Origin: CAZUQP01 sp964622455
GTDB taxonomy: Bacteria; Pseudomonadota; Gammaproteobacteria; DSM-16500
Assembly (NCBI GenBank): GCA_964622455.1
Contig: CAZUQP010000016.1
Coordinates: forward strand, 44,354-108,353
DNA length: 64,000 nucleotides
Reading direction: 5' to 3'
The translations under genes and the position numbers were made by a program. Under the pieces are notes generated by a model, which saw only the letters and a program-made list of their open reading frames with translations, had not been told where the DNA came from and did no database searches. This document shows, piece by piece, positions 44,473 to 54,031 of this stretch. Positions within the stretch are counted from its first letter, which is position 1, and every line of letters begins with the position of its first letter.

Positions 44473-45336
44473 ATGGATCCATTAATTTTTGCAATCACTG
44501 GCGCAAATGGGCAGGTCGGTGCTTTTTTAACAGAGTACTTACGCAATTGCGGTCACATCGTTTATGAGCTTGTACGCTCTTCCGAAAAAGCGAAAGACAA
44601 AACATACTATAAGTTTTTTGATTTAGCGGAGCCTCAGAAAATTTCATCCTTACAAGGGATTGATGTATTGATTCATGCTGCCTATTTTTTTGATACGACA
44701 GTAAAAAAATATGAGTCTACCAACGTGGCGGGCTCGCAACAATTATTTCGGCAAGCAAAAATTGATCGCGTAAAATACGCTATTTTTATTTCAACACTTT
44801 CAGCTCATCCAGACGCACGTTCATTATATGGACGTACTAAATATCAACTGGAACAACTGTTAATGCGAGAAAATTTAAATATGAGTATTATTCGTCCGGG
44901 GCTAATATTTCATTCACCGTTGAAAGGAATTACTTCAGCAATGGATAATTTTGTAGGAAAATTTCCTGTTGTGCCCTTAATTGGTCGAGGGAAGCAAAAA
45001 CTTTATCCTTGTTTGCTGGAAGATTTGGTGCAATTAATTTTTACATTGTCTATGAAGCAGTCTGTGATAAAACGTCCTATTGCTGCAGCGACAGAATGTG
45101 CAATTACTTTTAAACAGTTGGTGCAATATTTGGCAATAAAAAGACAAAAACACGTGTTAGCATTTCCTATTCCTTTTTATGCAATTTATTTCATGTTAAA
45201 AACAATAGAATTTTTTGGATTACCAATCGGTTTGAGAAGTGATAGTCTGCTGGGATTGCAATACGCGGATTCTGCTATTGATTTTTCTGAAACAGAAAAT
45301 TTAGGCGTACATTTTAGGGAGCTAACGTTTTTTTAA
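44473..45336 (+). CDS. NAD-dependent epimerase/dehydratase (extended SDR)
   Basis: 287 residues. TGANGQVGAFL binds the cofactor, STLSAHPDAR is the serine region and YGRTKYQ gives YxxxK. The substrate part is short and unlike 4-epimerases. It may reduce a 4-keto sugar or act on an undecaprenyl-linked sugar; the substrate is unknown. AAAGGAG precedes the ATG. Confidence 0.72.
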   Translation: MDPLIFAITGANGQVGAFLTEYLRNCGHIVYELVRSSEKAKDKTYYKFFDLAEPQKISSLQGIDVLIHAAYFFDTTVKKYESTNVAGSQQLFRQAKIDRVKYAIFISTLSAHPDARSLYGRTKYQLEQLLMRENLNMSIIRPGLIFHSPLKGITSAMDNFVGKFPVVPLIGRGKQKLYPCLLEDLVQLIFTLSMKQSVIKRPIAAATECAITFKQLVQYLAIKRQKHVLAFPIPFYAIYFMLKTIEFFGLPIGLRSDSLLGLQYADSAIDFSETENLGVHFRELTFF

Positions 45337-45346
45337 GGTTTAAAAT

Positions 45347-46660
45347 ATGGTTATAAAAAAATGGTTAAATGAAACTCCTTATCTTATGCTTTTTGGTTTA
45401 ATTATTTTTTTTCTCTGCACGCACTCACCGAATGTGGAATATGATATTGATCCTTCCTATATTCTTTTTGGAGCGGCAAGACCACCGCTTTATCCAATAT
45501 TTATTTGGTTGTTTCACTGGGCAGGGAGTTATCAATTTGCGTTGATTATGTGGATACAAGGCGTTTTACTGTTCTCATCCTTGCTTTATGCGCGTTATTG
45601 GCTGCGAAAAAATCTACAAATCTCAGATTTTTCTGTTTTTCTCATCTGTTTATTAATCATCATCACGATTTCTTTGCATTATCAAATTTGGTTTATTCAG
45701 TCTGAGGGCCTTGCTTTCCCTCTCTTTATCTGGATTTTTTTTTTACTGATTGAATGTTTTTATCAATTTAATATTAAAAAACTTTTTTACTTGGCTTTAT
45801 TAACAGGTTTTTTAGTATTGACTCGTTTGCAATTTTATTATTTGTACGGGATGTTTTTATTGTTATGCGTATGGTATTTCTGGCAGCGTATCCCTATCAA
45901 GCAGCGCGTTCTTGCCATAGTCATTTTGGCGGGTTCAATAACCACAACTACCCTAATTGATCATATTTACCATTATGTTAAACACGGTTTTTTTGGCTCT
46001 CCTCCTTATGCGAGTTTAATGATTTTGGTTCAAACTTTGTATTTAACGGATAGTCATGCTGCGAATTATTTTCAAGATACAACTGAAAAAAAATATGTTC
46101 AAGAAATGTTAAAACAACGCGATGCGCAGGGTTTAAATAAAGATGCTGTTTTATTAAGTGGTTTGAAGCCCTCCTATTTTGAATATGCCTATCAATCTTA
46201 TGCTAGAAATTATTTAGCAATGCAAGACATTATTGATAATACATTAAATGCGAGTATTGAAAAAAAACTGGGAAGAGAAATAAATTTTCAATCGAATATC
46301 ATTGCAACAGATATTAACAAAGTTTTGATTTTACATGAACCTAAAAAGAATTTACTATTTTTAATTTGGAAATTTGTGGAGTGTATGGGAGGGATTCCTC
46401 TCTTTTTATTTTTCCTAATTTTACTACTGACATCAATATTAAAAATGATTAAAGATAATGTTCGTGAACCCAATTTATCTACTTTGTTTGTAACGATTGT
46501 TGCGCTGCTTACTTTTTGCAACGCTTTTGTGATCGCGCTTTGTAATCCTGACGTGCCTGTATATTTCTGCTATTCTCAATTTATGTTTTATTGTTTGGCC
46601 GCGTTGTTGGCGAGCAAAATTTTTAATCGTCATTGTGTGGGTGTTTTCAATGCTGTTTAA
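45347..46660 (+). CDS. Polytopic membrane protein, possible GT-C transferase (copy 1)
   Basis: 437 residues with about ten membrane segments. The first periplasmic loop has EYDIDPSYILFGAARPPLYP, and later HSHAANYF-like and QRDAQGLN segments lie in a soluble loop. A strongly similar paralogue is at 49337-50677 (shared YARYWLRKNL, IQSEGL, RLQFYY, QRDAQ, CMGGIP, ALCNPD). No named family is recognised. GT-C activity is suggested by size, topology and the neighbouring polyprenyl-phosphate transferase only. Confidence 0.5.
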   Translation: MVIKKWLNETPYLMLFGLIIFFLCTHSPNVEYDIDPSYILFGAARPPLYPIFIWLFHWAGSYQFALIMWIQGVLLFSSLLYARYWLRKNLQISDFSVFLICLLIIITISLHYQIWFIQSEGLAFPLFIWIFFLLIECFYQFNIKKLFYLALLTGFLVLTRLQFYYLYGMFLLLCVWYFWQRIPIKQRVLAIVILAGSITTTTLIDHIYHYVKHGFFGSPPYASLMILVQTLYLTDSHAANYFQDTTEKKYVQEMLKQRDAQGLNKDAVLLSGLKPSYFEYAYQSYARNYLAMQDIIDNTLNASIEKKLGREINFQSNIIATDINKVLILHEPKKNLLFLIWKFVECMGGIPLFLFFLILLLTSILKMIKDNVREPNLSTLFVTIVALLTFCNAFVIALCNPDVPVYFCYSQFMFYCLAALLASKIFNRHCVGVFNAV

Positions 46661-48143
46661 TAGCTATTTTTTTATTTTTTTATTTTTACCCGTCACGCTT
46701 TTATTGTTTTTTTTCGCCGCCAAATGGAATCGACAATGGGCATTAAGTGTGTTACTGATTGCTTCGTTCATTTTTTATAGTTGGTACAATTACCACTATG
46801 GAATTATTTTGTTTTTTTCAATAGGCGTCAATTTTTTTATTTCGAAAAATATCATTAAAATATCCGCTGCCAAAATAAAAAAATATTTTTTACATTTAGG
46901 GCTTATTTTTAATCTTGGCCTTCTTGGATATTTTAAATACATGAATTTTTTTATTCAAAATATAAATTCATTAATCCATCATCAAATAAACTTATTCAAT
47001 ATTACCCTGCCTTTAGGAATTTCTTTTTTTACATTCACGCAAATTGCTTTTTTGGTAGATAGTTATCGCGGGTTAGTTCAGGAATACAAATTTTTAAATT
47101 ATGCTTTATTTGTCAGTTACTTTCCTCATCTTATCGCGGGTCCTATTATTCATCATATGGAGGTTATGCCGCAATTTGAAAAATCCACTATATTCAAGGT
47201 GAATCATCGAAATCTTTTAGTAGGATTAACGATCTTTGCCATCGGGTTATTTAAAAAAGTGATCATCGCTGATTATTTGGCGCGACTGGTGACGCCTGTC
47301 TTTGATATTCATTCATCCTTTATATCGACAACGGATGCTTGGATAGGGGCGCTGGCTTATACTTTTGAACTTTATTTTGATTTTTCTGGGTATTCTGATA
47401 TGGCTGTAGGGTTGTCTTTATTATTAGGTATTAAATTACCTATCAATTTTTATTCGCCTTACAAGTCTGCAAATATCATAGAATTTTGGCGTCGTTGGAA
47501 CATGACGCTCTCAAGGTTCTTACGTAATTATTTATATATTCCGCTAGGAGGGAATCGTAAAGGCCCTGTCCGTAGATATATTAATTTGATGATTACTATG
47601 ATTTTAGGAGGATTATGGCATGGGGCAAGCTGGACTTTTATCACGTGGGGCTGCTTACATGGGTTGTATTTATGTATCAATCACGGGTGGATTTCTCTGA
47701 AGAAAGTTTTAAAAATATCAAATCATGGCGGATATATAGTACACCATACATCGAAATTAATAACATTTGTTGCTATTGTGATTGCTTGGGTTTTCTTTCG
47801 GGCCCCAGATTTTACAGTTGCTTTTCAAATTCTGCATGCTATGTTCTTAAATATTTTTACTGATCCATTTTCCTGGTGTTTTCTTAATGCACTTAGATTT
47901 TTTTCCGTAGAAAAAATATTTACTGTAATCGCGATTTCCTTTGTAATGATTGGGTTTTTACCCAATACTTACCAGTTATTATCACGGATTAAAGTAGCAT
48001 TGTCCATTCCGAAGGAATCTTATTATTTATCCATACTTGTATGGAAGCCAAATTTTTTATGGGATGTTATTATTTCTATTATTTTTGTGATTGATATTCT
48101 TTGTATTCAATCATCAAGTACCTTTTTATATTTTCAATTTTAA
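46650..48143 (+). CDS. MBOAT-family O-acyltransferase
   Basis: About 497 residues from ATG 46650, which opens with MLFNSYFFIFLFLP, the usual MBOAT start. Many membrane segments follow. LYFDFSGYSDMAVG and NFYSPYKS are AlgI/DltB-type motifs. LWHGASW holds the catalytic His at about residue 324. It moves an acyl group, usually acetyl, across the membrane to a periplasmic acceptor. The downstream SGNH protein is its probable partner. It overlaps the copy-1 membrane protein by 11 bases. Confidence 0.87.
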   Translation: MLFNSYFFIFLFLPVTLLLFFFAAKWNRQWALSVLLIASFIFYSWYNYHYGIILFFSIGVNFFISKNIIKISAAKIKKYFLHLGLIFNLGLLGYFKYMNFFIQNINSLIHHQINLFNITLPLGISFFTFTQIAFLVDSYRGLVQEYKFLNYALFVSYFPHLIAGPIIHHMEVMPQFEKSTIFKVNHRNLLVGLTIFAIGLFKKVIIADYLARLVTPVFDIHSSFISTTDAWIGALAYTFELYFDFSGYSDMAVGLSLLLGIKLPINFYSPYKSANIIEFWRRWNMTLSRFLRNYLYIPLGGNRKGPVRRYINLMITMILGGLWHGASWTFITWGCLHGLYLCINHGWISLKKVLKISNHGGYIVHHTSKLITFVAIVIAWVFFRAPDFTVAFQILHAMFLNIFTDPFSWCFLNALRFFSVEKIFTVIAISFVMIGFLPNTYQLLSRIKVALSIPKESYYLSILVWKPNFLWDVIISIIFVIDILCIQSSSTFLYFQF

Positions 48144-48157
48144 AAGAATTAATTTAC

Positions 48158-49318
48158 ATGAGAAAAATATACTATAAAAATTTAATTATTTTTTTGATCT
48201 TAATAGCTATTTTATTAATGGCTATAATTTTAATTAATTACTATGGCGATGGCGGCTGTTATTTTTTTCGTTCTCGTTATGTGGAAAATAAATTAGCGAA
48301 TGCTTTATTGAGCCAAGATAAAGTGCTCGTCTGCACGAATTATAATGATAGAAATGTTAAAAAAATATTGATTAATAGAATGGTAAAACCTGTAGAAATA
48401 TTGGTGCTTGGTTCCAGTCGTACCATATCTTTTAGAAAAGAATTATTCAACAATAAAAGTTTTTTTAATGGAAGTGTAGATTCAGCTGATTTAGAAGATG
48501 ACATTGTCATTTATTATCTTTATCAGAAAAGGGGATGGAAACCTAAAAAAATATTTATCGGATTAGATCCATGGATTGTCAGTGGGAGCGAAGGAACGTT
48601 GTGGAAAACAGCATTTCTCTCTGAATATAATCATGCGAGAGAATTATTTTTTGCATCGCCAAAAAATAATTTTCGATATTATCAAATTGTCAGCGGGTTT
48701 TTAGAAAAAAATACACAATTACTTTCTCTTTATTATCTTAATGATTCAATCAAAAAAATCATATTATTATATTTTTATAAATCGTTTGATACCAATAGAA
48801 TTATAATAAATCCAAATGCTGACCAAATGAGTAGTTTTTCTTTCTGCCATCTTCATCTTCCTGACGGAACAAGATTGACTGCAGAAATAGATGAATCCTC
48901 TTCTCCGGATCATGCGGATTATGTTGGGGTTATGAAAATGCATCAACTTCCGGCTAGCTCGTTGGAGTTAAATAAAAATAAAATGAAGTTTTTCGAGAAA
49001 TTTATAGATTATTTATTGAAGCAACATGTGGAGGTCGTTTTTTATTTACCCCCTTATGAGTCGTCAGCTTATTCTGAAATAGAAAGAAATAAAAAATACA
49101 ACACTTTTAATGTTGTTGAAAAATATTTTCATTCTATTTCTACTAAATATCACATTCAAATAGTTGGTTCTTACAATCCATTTATATTAAATTTAAATTC
49201 AAGTGATTTTATAGATGATGTACATTTAAAACAGAAAGGAATCAATAAATTATTTGGCCAAATGCATCAATTTTTAGCTATCACTGAGGTGGGAGCGCAT
49301 TCAAGTTACAAGAGTTAA
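48158..49318 (+). CDS. SGNH-like periplasmic protein, partner of MBOAT
   Basis: About 386 residues from ATG 48158. An N-terminal membrane helix (about 8-27) anchors a periplasmic domain. VLGSSRTISF places a candidate nucleophile at S86, similar to the GSS of DltD rather than the classical GDS. FIDDVHLKQKG near the C-terminus gives the Asp-His pair. The pairing with MBOAT mirrors AlgI/AlgJ, PatA/PatB and DltB/DltD, where the second protein completes acyl transfer to the polymer. It lies 14 bp after the MBOAT gene. Confidence 0.72.
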   Translation: MRKIYYKNLIIFLILIAILLMAIILINYYGDGGCYFFRSRYVENKLANALLSQDKVLVCTNYNDRNVKKILINRMVKPVEILVLGSSRTISFRKELFNNKSFFNGSVDSADLEDDIVIYYLYQKRGWKPKKIFIGLDPWIVSGSEGTLWKTAFLSEYNHARELFFASPKNNFRYYQIVSGFLEKNTQLLSLYYLNDSIKKIILLYFYKSFDTNRIIINPNADQMSSFSFCHLHLPDGTRLTAEIDESSSPDHADYVGVMKMHQLPASSLELNKNKMKFFEKFIDYLLKQHVEVVFYLPPYESSAYSEIERNKKYNTFNVVEKYFHSISTKYHIQIVGSYNPFILNLNSSDFIDDVHLKQKGINKLFGQMHQFLAITEVGAHSSYKS

Positions 49319-49336
49319 CGAGACTAGGAAAATTTT

Positions 49337-50677
49337 GTGCTAATAAAAAAAATCTTGAAAGAATCTCCTTATTTTATGTTGGGTGTTTTAATTATTTTTT
49401 TCTTATGCACTCATAAACCGAATGTAGGATACGATACTCCAAGCTATATTTATTTTTCTGAATCAAGGCCTTTATTTTATCCATTATTTATTCTGTTATT
49501 TCGATGGGGAGGTATTTATCAATTTACCCTTATTATGTGGGTGCAGGGTATTTTATTATTTATTGCCTTGCTGTACGCGCGCTATTGGTTGAGAAAGAAT
49601 TTGAAAATTTTTGATTTTTCCATTTTTCTTGTTTTCTTATGGGTTCTAATAACAATTTCTTTCCATTATCAAATAGCATTTATTCAATCTGAAGGTCTTT
49701 CTTTTCCGCTTTTTGTTTTTGTTTTCTTTTTATTGATTGAATGCTTTCAAAAATTTAATCTAAAAAAAATATCTTATCTATCGTTTTTAGTGAGTATTTT
49801 GATATTAGTGCGATTACAATTTTATTATTTTTATATAATTTTTGGACTACTCTGTTTGTGGTATCTTTGGCAGCACGTGCCCTTCAAGGCGTTAATTCTT
49901 GGAGCGGCTATTCTGTTCGGTTCCGCGGGTGTTACCATCCTTATTGATCACGGCTATCATTATTTTAAGCACGGTTTTTTTTCAAGTGCCCCTTATGCGG
50001 GTATATTGACATTAGTTCAAGGTATTTATTTGGCAGATAGCAATGCTGCTCATTATTTTAAAGATCCAATCGAGAAGGCGTATGTACAACAGATGATAAA
50101 TCAACGGGATGCGCAACATTTAAATAGAGATGCTTCTTTGATAATTACACTAAAACCACTTTACTTTGAATATGCCTATCAATCCTATAGAAGAAATTTT
50201 CTGGCAATTCAAGAAATGATTGAGAATATCCTGCAGGCTAAGAATGAAACCTTTCATTCGAAATTAGAATCAAACGTGCTTGCTATAGATATCGGAAAGA
50301 CCCTGATTTTTTATGAGTCAGAAAGAAACATATTATTTTTTTTATGGAAGTTTATAGAATGTATGGGTGGAATCCCTGGTTTTTTATTTTTCTTTATTCT
50401 ATTGCTATCATGGTTTTTTAAAATGACAAAAAATAAAATAATGGAACCTGATTTTTCTTCATTATTTGTAGCCATTGCTACCATCATTACTTTTTTAAAT
50501 GCGGCTATCATAGCACTGTGCAATCCAGATTTGCCTCCTTATTTCTGCTATTCCCAATTTATTCTTTATTGCTTAGCAGCATTTTTGGCAAGTCAAATTT
50601 TTTCAAAGAATTCCCCATCTGAGTTACCGAAGAAATCAAGTGTTCTTGAAAGAGAAATTAAATATGACGTTGTTTAA
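49337..50677 (+). CDS. Polytopic membrane protein, possible GT-C transferase (copy 2)
   Basis: 446 residues from a GTG start. It is a paralogue of 45347-46660 over its whole length, with YARYWLRKNL, FIQSEGLSFPLF, INQRDAQHLNRDA, CMGGIPGF and ALCNPDLPPYFCYSQF in the same places. About ten membrane segments. The two copies flank the MBOAT/SGNH pair, so the arrangement looks like a duplication with insertion. The function is not known. Confidence 0.5.
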   Translation: MLIKKILKESPYFMLGVLIIFFLCTHKPNVGYDTPSYIYFSESRPLFYPLFILLFRWGGIYQFTLIMWVQGILLFIALLYARYWLRKNLKIFDFSIFLVFLWVLITISFHYQIAFIQSEGLSFPLFVFVFFLLIECFQKFNLKKISYLSFLVSILILVRLQFYYFYIIFGLLCLWYLWQHVPFKALILGAAILFGSAGVTILIDHGYHYFKHGFFSSAPYAGILTLVQGIYLADSNAAHYFKDPIEKAYVQQMINQRDAQHLNRDASLIITLKPLYFEYAYQSYRRNFLAIQEMIENILQAKNETFHSKLESNVLAIDIGKTLIFYESERNILFFLWKFIECMGGIPGFLFFFILLLSWFFKMTKNKIMEPDFSSLFVAIATIITFLNAAIIALCNPDLPPYFCYSQFILYCLAAFLASQIFSKNSPSELPKKSSVLEREIKYDVV

Positions 50678-51929
50678 AACAACATTGTGGACTGGTTTTT
50701 CCACTCTTATCAAAGCCATTTCCTCCTATATAATGTGGAAAATTATTGCTGTTTATACAGGACCGAGCGGGCTTGCAGCGATCGAGCAGTTTCAGAATTT
50801 TATTCAAATTTGCCGCTCTTTTTCTTCTAGTTTTAATCAGGGCGTTATTAAATATGTTTCAGAATATAAACATGATGAAAATAACAAATCACGCATAGTC
50901 AGCAGTGCTTTTATTGCTTATATTATCATTTCTATTATCGTAACTTTTATCTTATTTTTTTTTAGTTCGGAAATTTCAGAAAAAATTTTTTCTTCTGAAG
51001 AGTATAAAAATACGATAAAAATATTGGGGCTGAGTATTACGTTGTTTACATTAAATGGTTTGTTACTTTCCGTACTTAATGGGGAGCTGGAGATCAAAAA
51101 ATACGTCAGTTGTAATATAGCAAATACCATACTTATTTTTATCATTACTGTTTATTTAGTGATTCATCACGGCGTCCAGGGAGGATTAATTGGGTTTGTG
51201 TTAAATCAATCGATTGTTCTATTGTTGACTTTATATTTTGTTGTCAAAAGTCAATGGTTTAAAATCAATTTTTTTATTCAAGGTATAGACAAAAATAGTA
51301 TTTATCTTTTAATAAAATATGCTGGAATATCTTTTGCTCCTATCATTATCACTCCTATCACATTAGTCATTTTGCGAAAATATATCGTTCACGCACTTTC
51401 ATGGCAAGACGCGGGTTATTGGCAAGCAATTATGCGATTATCAGAGGCATATTTGATTTTAATGGAAGTCATGGTTAATGTTTATTTTCTTCCTAAAATT
51501 TCGAGTATTAAAAAATATTCTGAATTCAAATCAGAAATTATGGCTTGTTATCGATTAATTATCCCCATTGTTTTTATGGGGTTAGTTTTAGTTTTTTTAC
51601 TCAAAAAACAAATTGTGATCGCCATGTACAGTGAAAAATTTTTTCCGATGTTAATTTTATTTAAATATCAAATAATTGGTGATATAACCAAGATATGCGC
51701 TTGGTTCTTAATAAATATCATGGCAGCAAGAGCTATGGTAAAGATCTTGGTGGTTGCTGAAGTGATTTTTAATTTATCTTATATTATATTGACCATGATT
51801 TTTGTTCATTATTTTGGATTGATTGGTACTTCGATGGGGTTTGCCCTGAACAGTACCTTATGGTTATTGGCGATGATGTTTTGTGCAATGCGATGTATGC
51901 GTAACGGCGCATTTCAATTGGTGGCATAG
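50664..51929 (+). CDS. wzx: Wzx-type O-antigen flippase (copy 1)
   Basis: About 421 residues from ATG 50664, overlapping the previous gene by 14 bases; a GTG at 50640 is also in frame. Twelve or so membrane helices. The opening LFKTTLWTGFSTLIKAISS and GPSGLAAIEQFQNF match WzxE-type translocases. It exports an undecaprenyl-linked oligosaccharide across the inner membrane. A second copy is at 54032-55309. Confidence 0.82.
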   Translation: MTLFKTTLWTGFSTLIKAISSYIMWKIIAVYTGPSGLAAIEQFQNFIQICRSFSSSFNQGVIKYVSEYKHDENNKSRIVSSAFIAYIIISIIVTFILFFFSSEISEKIFSSEEYKNTIKILGLSITLFTLNGLLLSVLNGELEIKKYVSCNIANTILIFIITVYLVIHHGVQGGLIGFVLNQSIVLLLTLYFVVKSQWFKINFFIQGIDKNSIYLLIKYAGISFAPIIITPITLVILRKYIVHALSWQDAGYWQAIMRLSEAYLILMEVMVNVYFLPKISSIKKYSEFKSEIMACYRLIIPIVFMGLVLVFLLKKQIVIAMYSEKFFPMLILFKYQIIGDITKICAWFLINIMAARAMVKILVVAEVIFNLSYIILTMIFVHYFGLIGTSMGFALNSTLWLLAMMFCAMRCMRNGAFQLVA

Positions 51930-51942
51930 CAATAGGCGGCTT

Positions 51943-53010
51943 ATGACGGAAAATATCAATTTTAAATGGGATGAAAATGTATCGCCACAAAATTGGGATA
52001 ATCTTCTGTCGCAATTAAATGGTCATCCCCTACAGTCGGCTAAGTGGGGTGATTCAAAAAAAGCATCCTGTGGCGTGAAGGATCATCGTTGGGCAGTTTT
52101 CAAAAATGAGCTTCCCGTTTTTTTGGTTCGTTTTGAGGAAAAGCGAATTTTTAAATTTTTGAAAATTGCCTGGGCACCTAAAGGACCGGTTGTTGTTGAC
52201 AAAAATGATGAGGTTGTTTTGAGAAAAGCATTTCTGTCTAAATTAAAAAAGAGGGGTTTTATTTTTTGTGCTACAAATCCTTGGGAAAAAATTGAATTCA
52301 AAAAAATATTAAATTCTGTTTTTTACACGATCTGGATCGATTTAACTCTGCAAAAAGAAGAGCTTTGGAAAAATCTGCATAAACAATGCCGATATGATAT
52401 AAGACGCGCAAAGAAACTAGGAGTTATCGTAGAAAAAACGGATTCTGTGGATGATTTTAATGCATTTTATGCTGCTTGTGTATCAATCAGTGAGACCAAG
52501 GGATTTAATTTAGGTAATGCAGGCCAATTGATGGCATACTTATTTTCCGAAAAAAACCCAGGACAAGTTGAGTCATGTTTATTTGTGGCCCGACATGAGG
52601 GCCATATATGCGGCGGTGCATTTTTAATGCGTTCTGGCGAAAATATTCATTATCTGTGGGGGGCTGTGAATCGAAAATTTTCGCATCTTTGTATTGGCGA
52701 AGCGCTTCAATGGGGGGTAATCGAATGGGCATTAAGTATGAATTGTAAAAAATATGATTTAGAAGGAATATCAACGACAAACAGCGGTAATGATAAATTT
52801 AAAAAAAGATTTTCTGGAAAAATCGTGATGTGTCCTGGAGTGAAAACCTATCCGTTACAGATGGGTTCCAGCATCATGTTATTTTTAATGAATTTTTATT
52901 TATGGTCTCGACCCGGGATTATTTTTATAAAGAATAATTTTTTATTTATCCCATTACGCGGGATAAAAAATATAGTATTTCGATTTTTTACTAAAGGTTT
53001 TTCAAAATGA
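51943..53010 (+). CDS. FemAB-family acyl/aminoacyl transferase (copy 2)
   Basis: About 355 residues from ATG 51943. HPLQSAKWGDS, KQCRYDIRRAKKLG, CGGAFLM and KYDLEGIS align with copy 1 at 31771-32751, the same motifs in the same order. A hydrophobic C-terminal extension of about 40 residues is absent from copy 1 and may attach it to the membrane. Its location between two flippase genes suggests that it modifies the lipid-linked repeat unit. Confidence 0.75.
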   Translation: MTENINFKWDENVSPQNWDNLLSQLNGHPLQSAKWGDSKKASCGVKDHRWAVFKNELPVFLVRFEEKRIFKFLKIAWAPKGPVVVDKNDEVVLRKAFLSKLKKRGFIFCATNPWEKIEFKKILNSVFYTIWIDLTLQKEELWKNLHKQCRYDIRRAKKLGVIVEKTDSVDDFNAFYAACVSISETKGFNLGNAGQLMAYLFSEKNPGQVESCLFVARHEGHICGGAFLMRSGENIHYLWGAVNRKFSHLCIGEALQWGVIEWALSMNCKKYDLEGISTTNSGNDKFKKRFSGKIVMCPGVKTYPLQMGSSIMLFLMNFYLWSRPGIIFIKNNFLFIPLRGIKNIVFRFFTKGFSK

Positions 53011-54017
53011 ATATTTTAATTTTAGGTGTTAATGGATTTATTGGCAGTCATTTAAGTGAAGCCATATTAACTAAAACTGATTGGCATATTTTTGGAATGG
53101 ATATAGAAGCTGATAAAATTTCTACTTGTTTACAACACGAACGTTTTCACTTCCAGAAAGGCGATATTACTGTTCAAAAAAATTGGGTGAAAGAACAGAT
53201 CAATCATTGTGACGTCATTTTACCGTTGGTAGCCATTGCCACACCCGCGGTGTATGTGCAAAATCCATTGCGAGTATTTGAATTGGATTTTGAGGCAAAT
53301 CTAGAAATTATTCGTGAATGTGTCCGACAAAAAAAACGAATTATTTTTCCCTCAACTTCTGAAGTATACGGTATGTGTACTGATGGGGAGTTTGATGAGG
53401 AAAAAAGTCATTTAGTCACGGGGCCGATTCATAAAGAGCGTTGGATTTATTCAACTTCAAAACAATTATTGGATCGTGTGATTTATGCGTATGGTAAACA
53501 AGACCAATTGCAATATAGCTTATTTCGCCCTTTTAATTGGTACGGCCCTAAACAAGATAACATTTTAAATTCTAAACCCGGAGGTTCGCGTGTCTTAACA
53601 CAGTTTATTGGTAATATTTTGCGTGGAGAAGATATTACATTAGTGAACGGTGGATCGCAGCAACGGTGTTTTATGCATATTGATGATGGTGTGAGTGCGT
53701 TACTGAAGATTATCGAAAACAAAAATAACTGTGCTTTGGGTAGAATTTTTAATATTGGAAACCCAATCGAAAATATTTCTATCCGTTCTCTTGCTGAATT
53801 GTTGGTACATCTTATTAAAAAATATCCGCAATATTCGGATCAAGCTTCCAAGACCAAATTTATCAATGTCCCCGCAGACCAATACTATGGAGCGGGTTAT
53901 CAAGATGTTTCATTGCGTGTGCCCTCCATTGTGCGCGCAGAAAAATATTTAGGCTGGACGCCAAAAATTAATTTGGAAAGTGGCCTGCGTAATACGTTAG
54001 ATTTTTATTTGAAATAA
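53007..54017 (+). CDS. Stand-alone ArnA-type UDP-glucuronate decarboxylase/dehydrogenase
   Basis: 336 residues matching the C-terminal domain of E. coli ArnA throughout: LVAIATP, NPLRVFELDFE, RIIFPSTSEVYGM, SKQLLDRVI and LFRPFNWYGP. S118-E119 correspond to ArnA S433-E434, R304 to R619, and YSTSK holds Y148 and K152, so the decarboxylase site is complete. The formyltransferase domain is absent. It oxidises UDP-GlcA to the 4-keto pentose; a UDP-xylose or apiose-type product is possible. It overlaps the FemAB gene by four bases. Confidence 0.85.
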   Translation: MNILILGVNGFIGSHLSEAILTKTDWHIFGMDIEADKISTCLQHERFHFQKGDITVQKNWVKEQINHCDVILPLVAIATPAVYVQNPLRVFELDFEANLEIIRECVRQKKRIIFPSTSEVYGMCTDGEFDEEKSHLVTGPIHKERWIYSTSKQLLDRVIYAYGKQDQLQYSLFRPFNWYGPKQDNILNSKPGGSRVLTQFIGNILRGEDITLVNGGSQQRCFMHIDDGVSALLKIIENKNNCALGRIFNIGNPIENISIRSLAELLVHLIKKYPQYSDQASKTKFINVPADQYYGAGYQDVSLRVPSIVRAEKYLGWTPKINLESGLRNTLDFYLK

Positions 54018-54031
54018 TAGTAACCTCTTAC

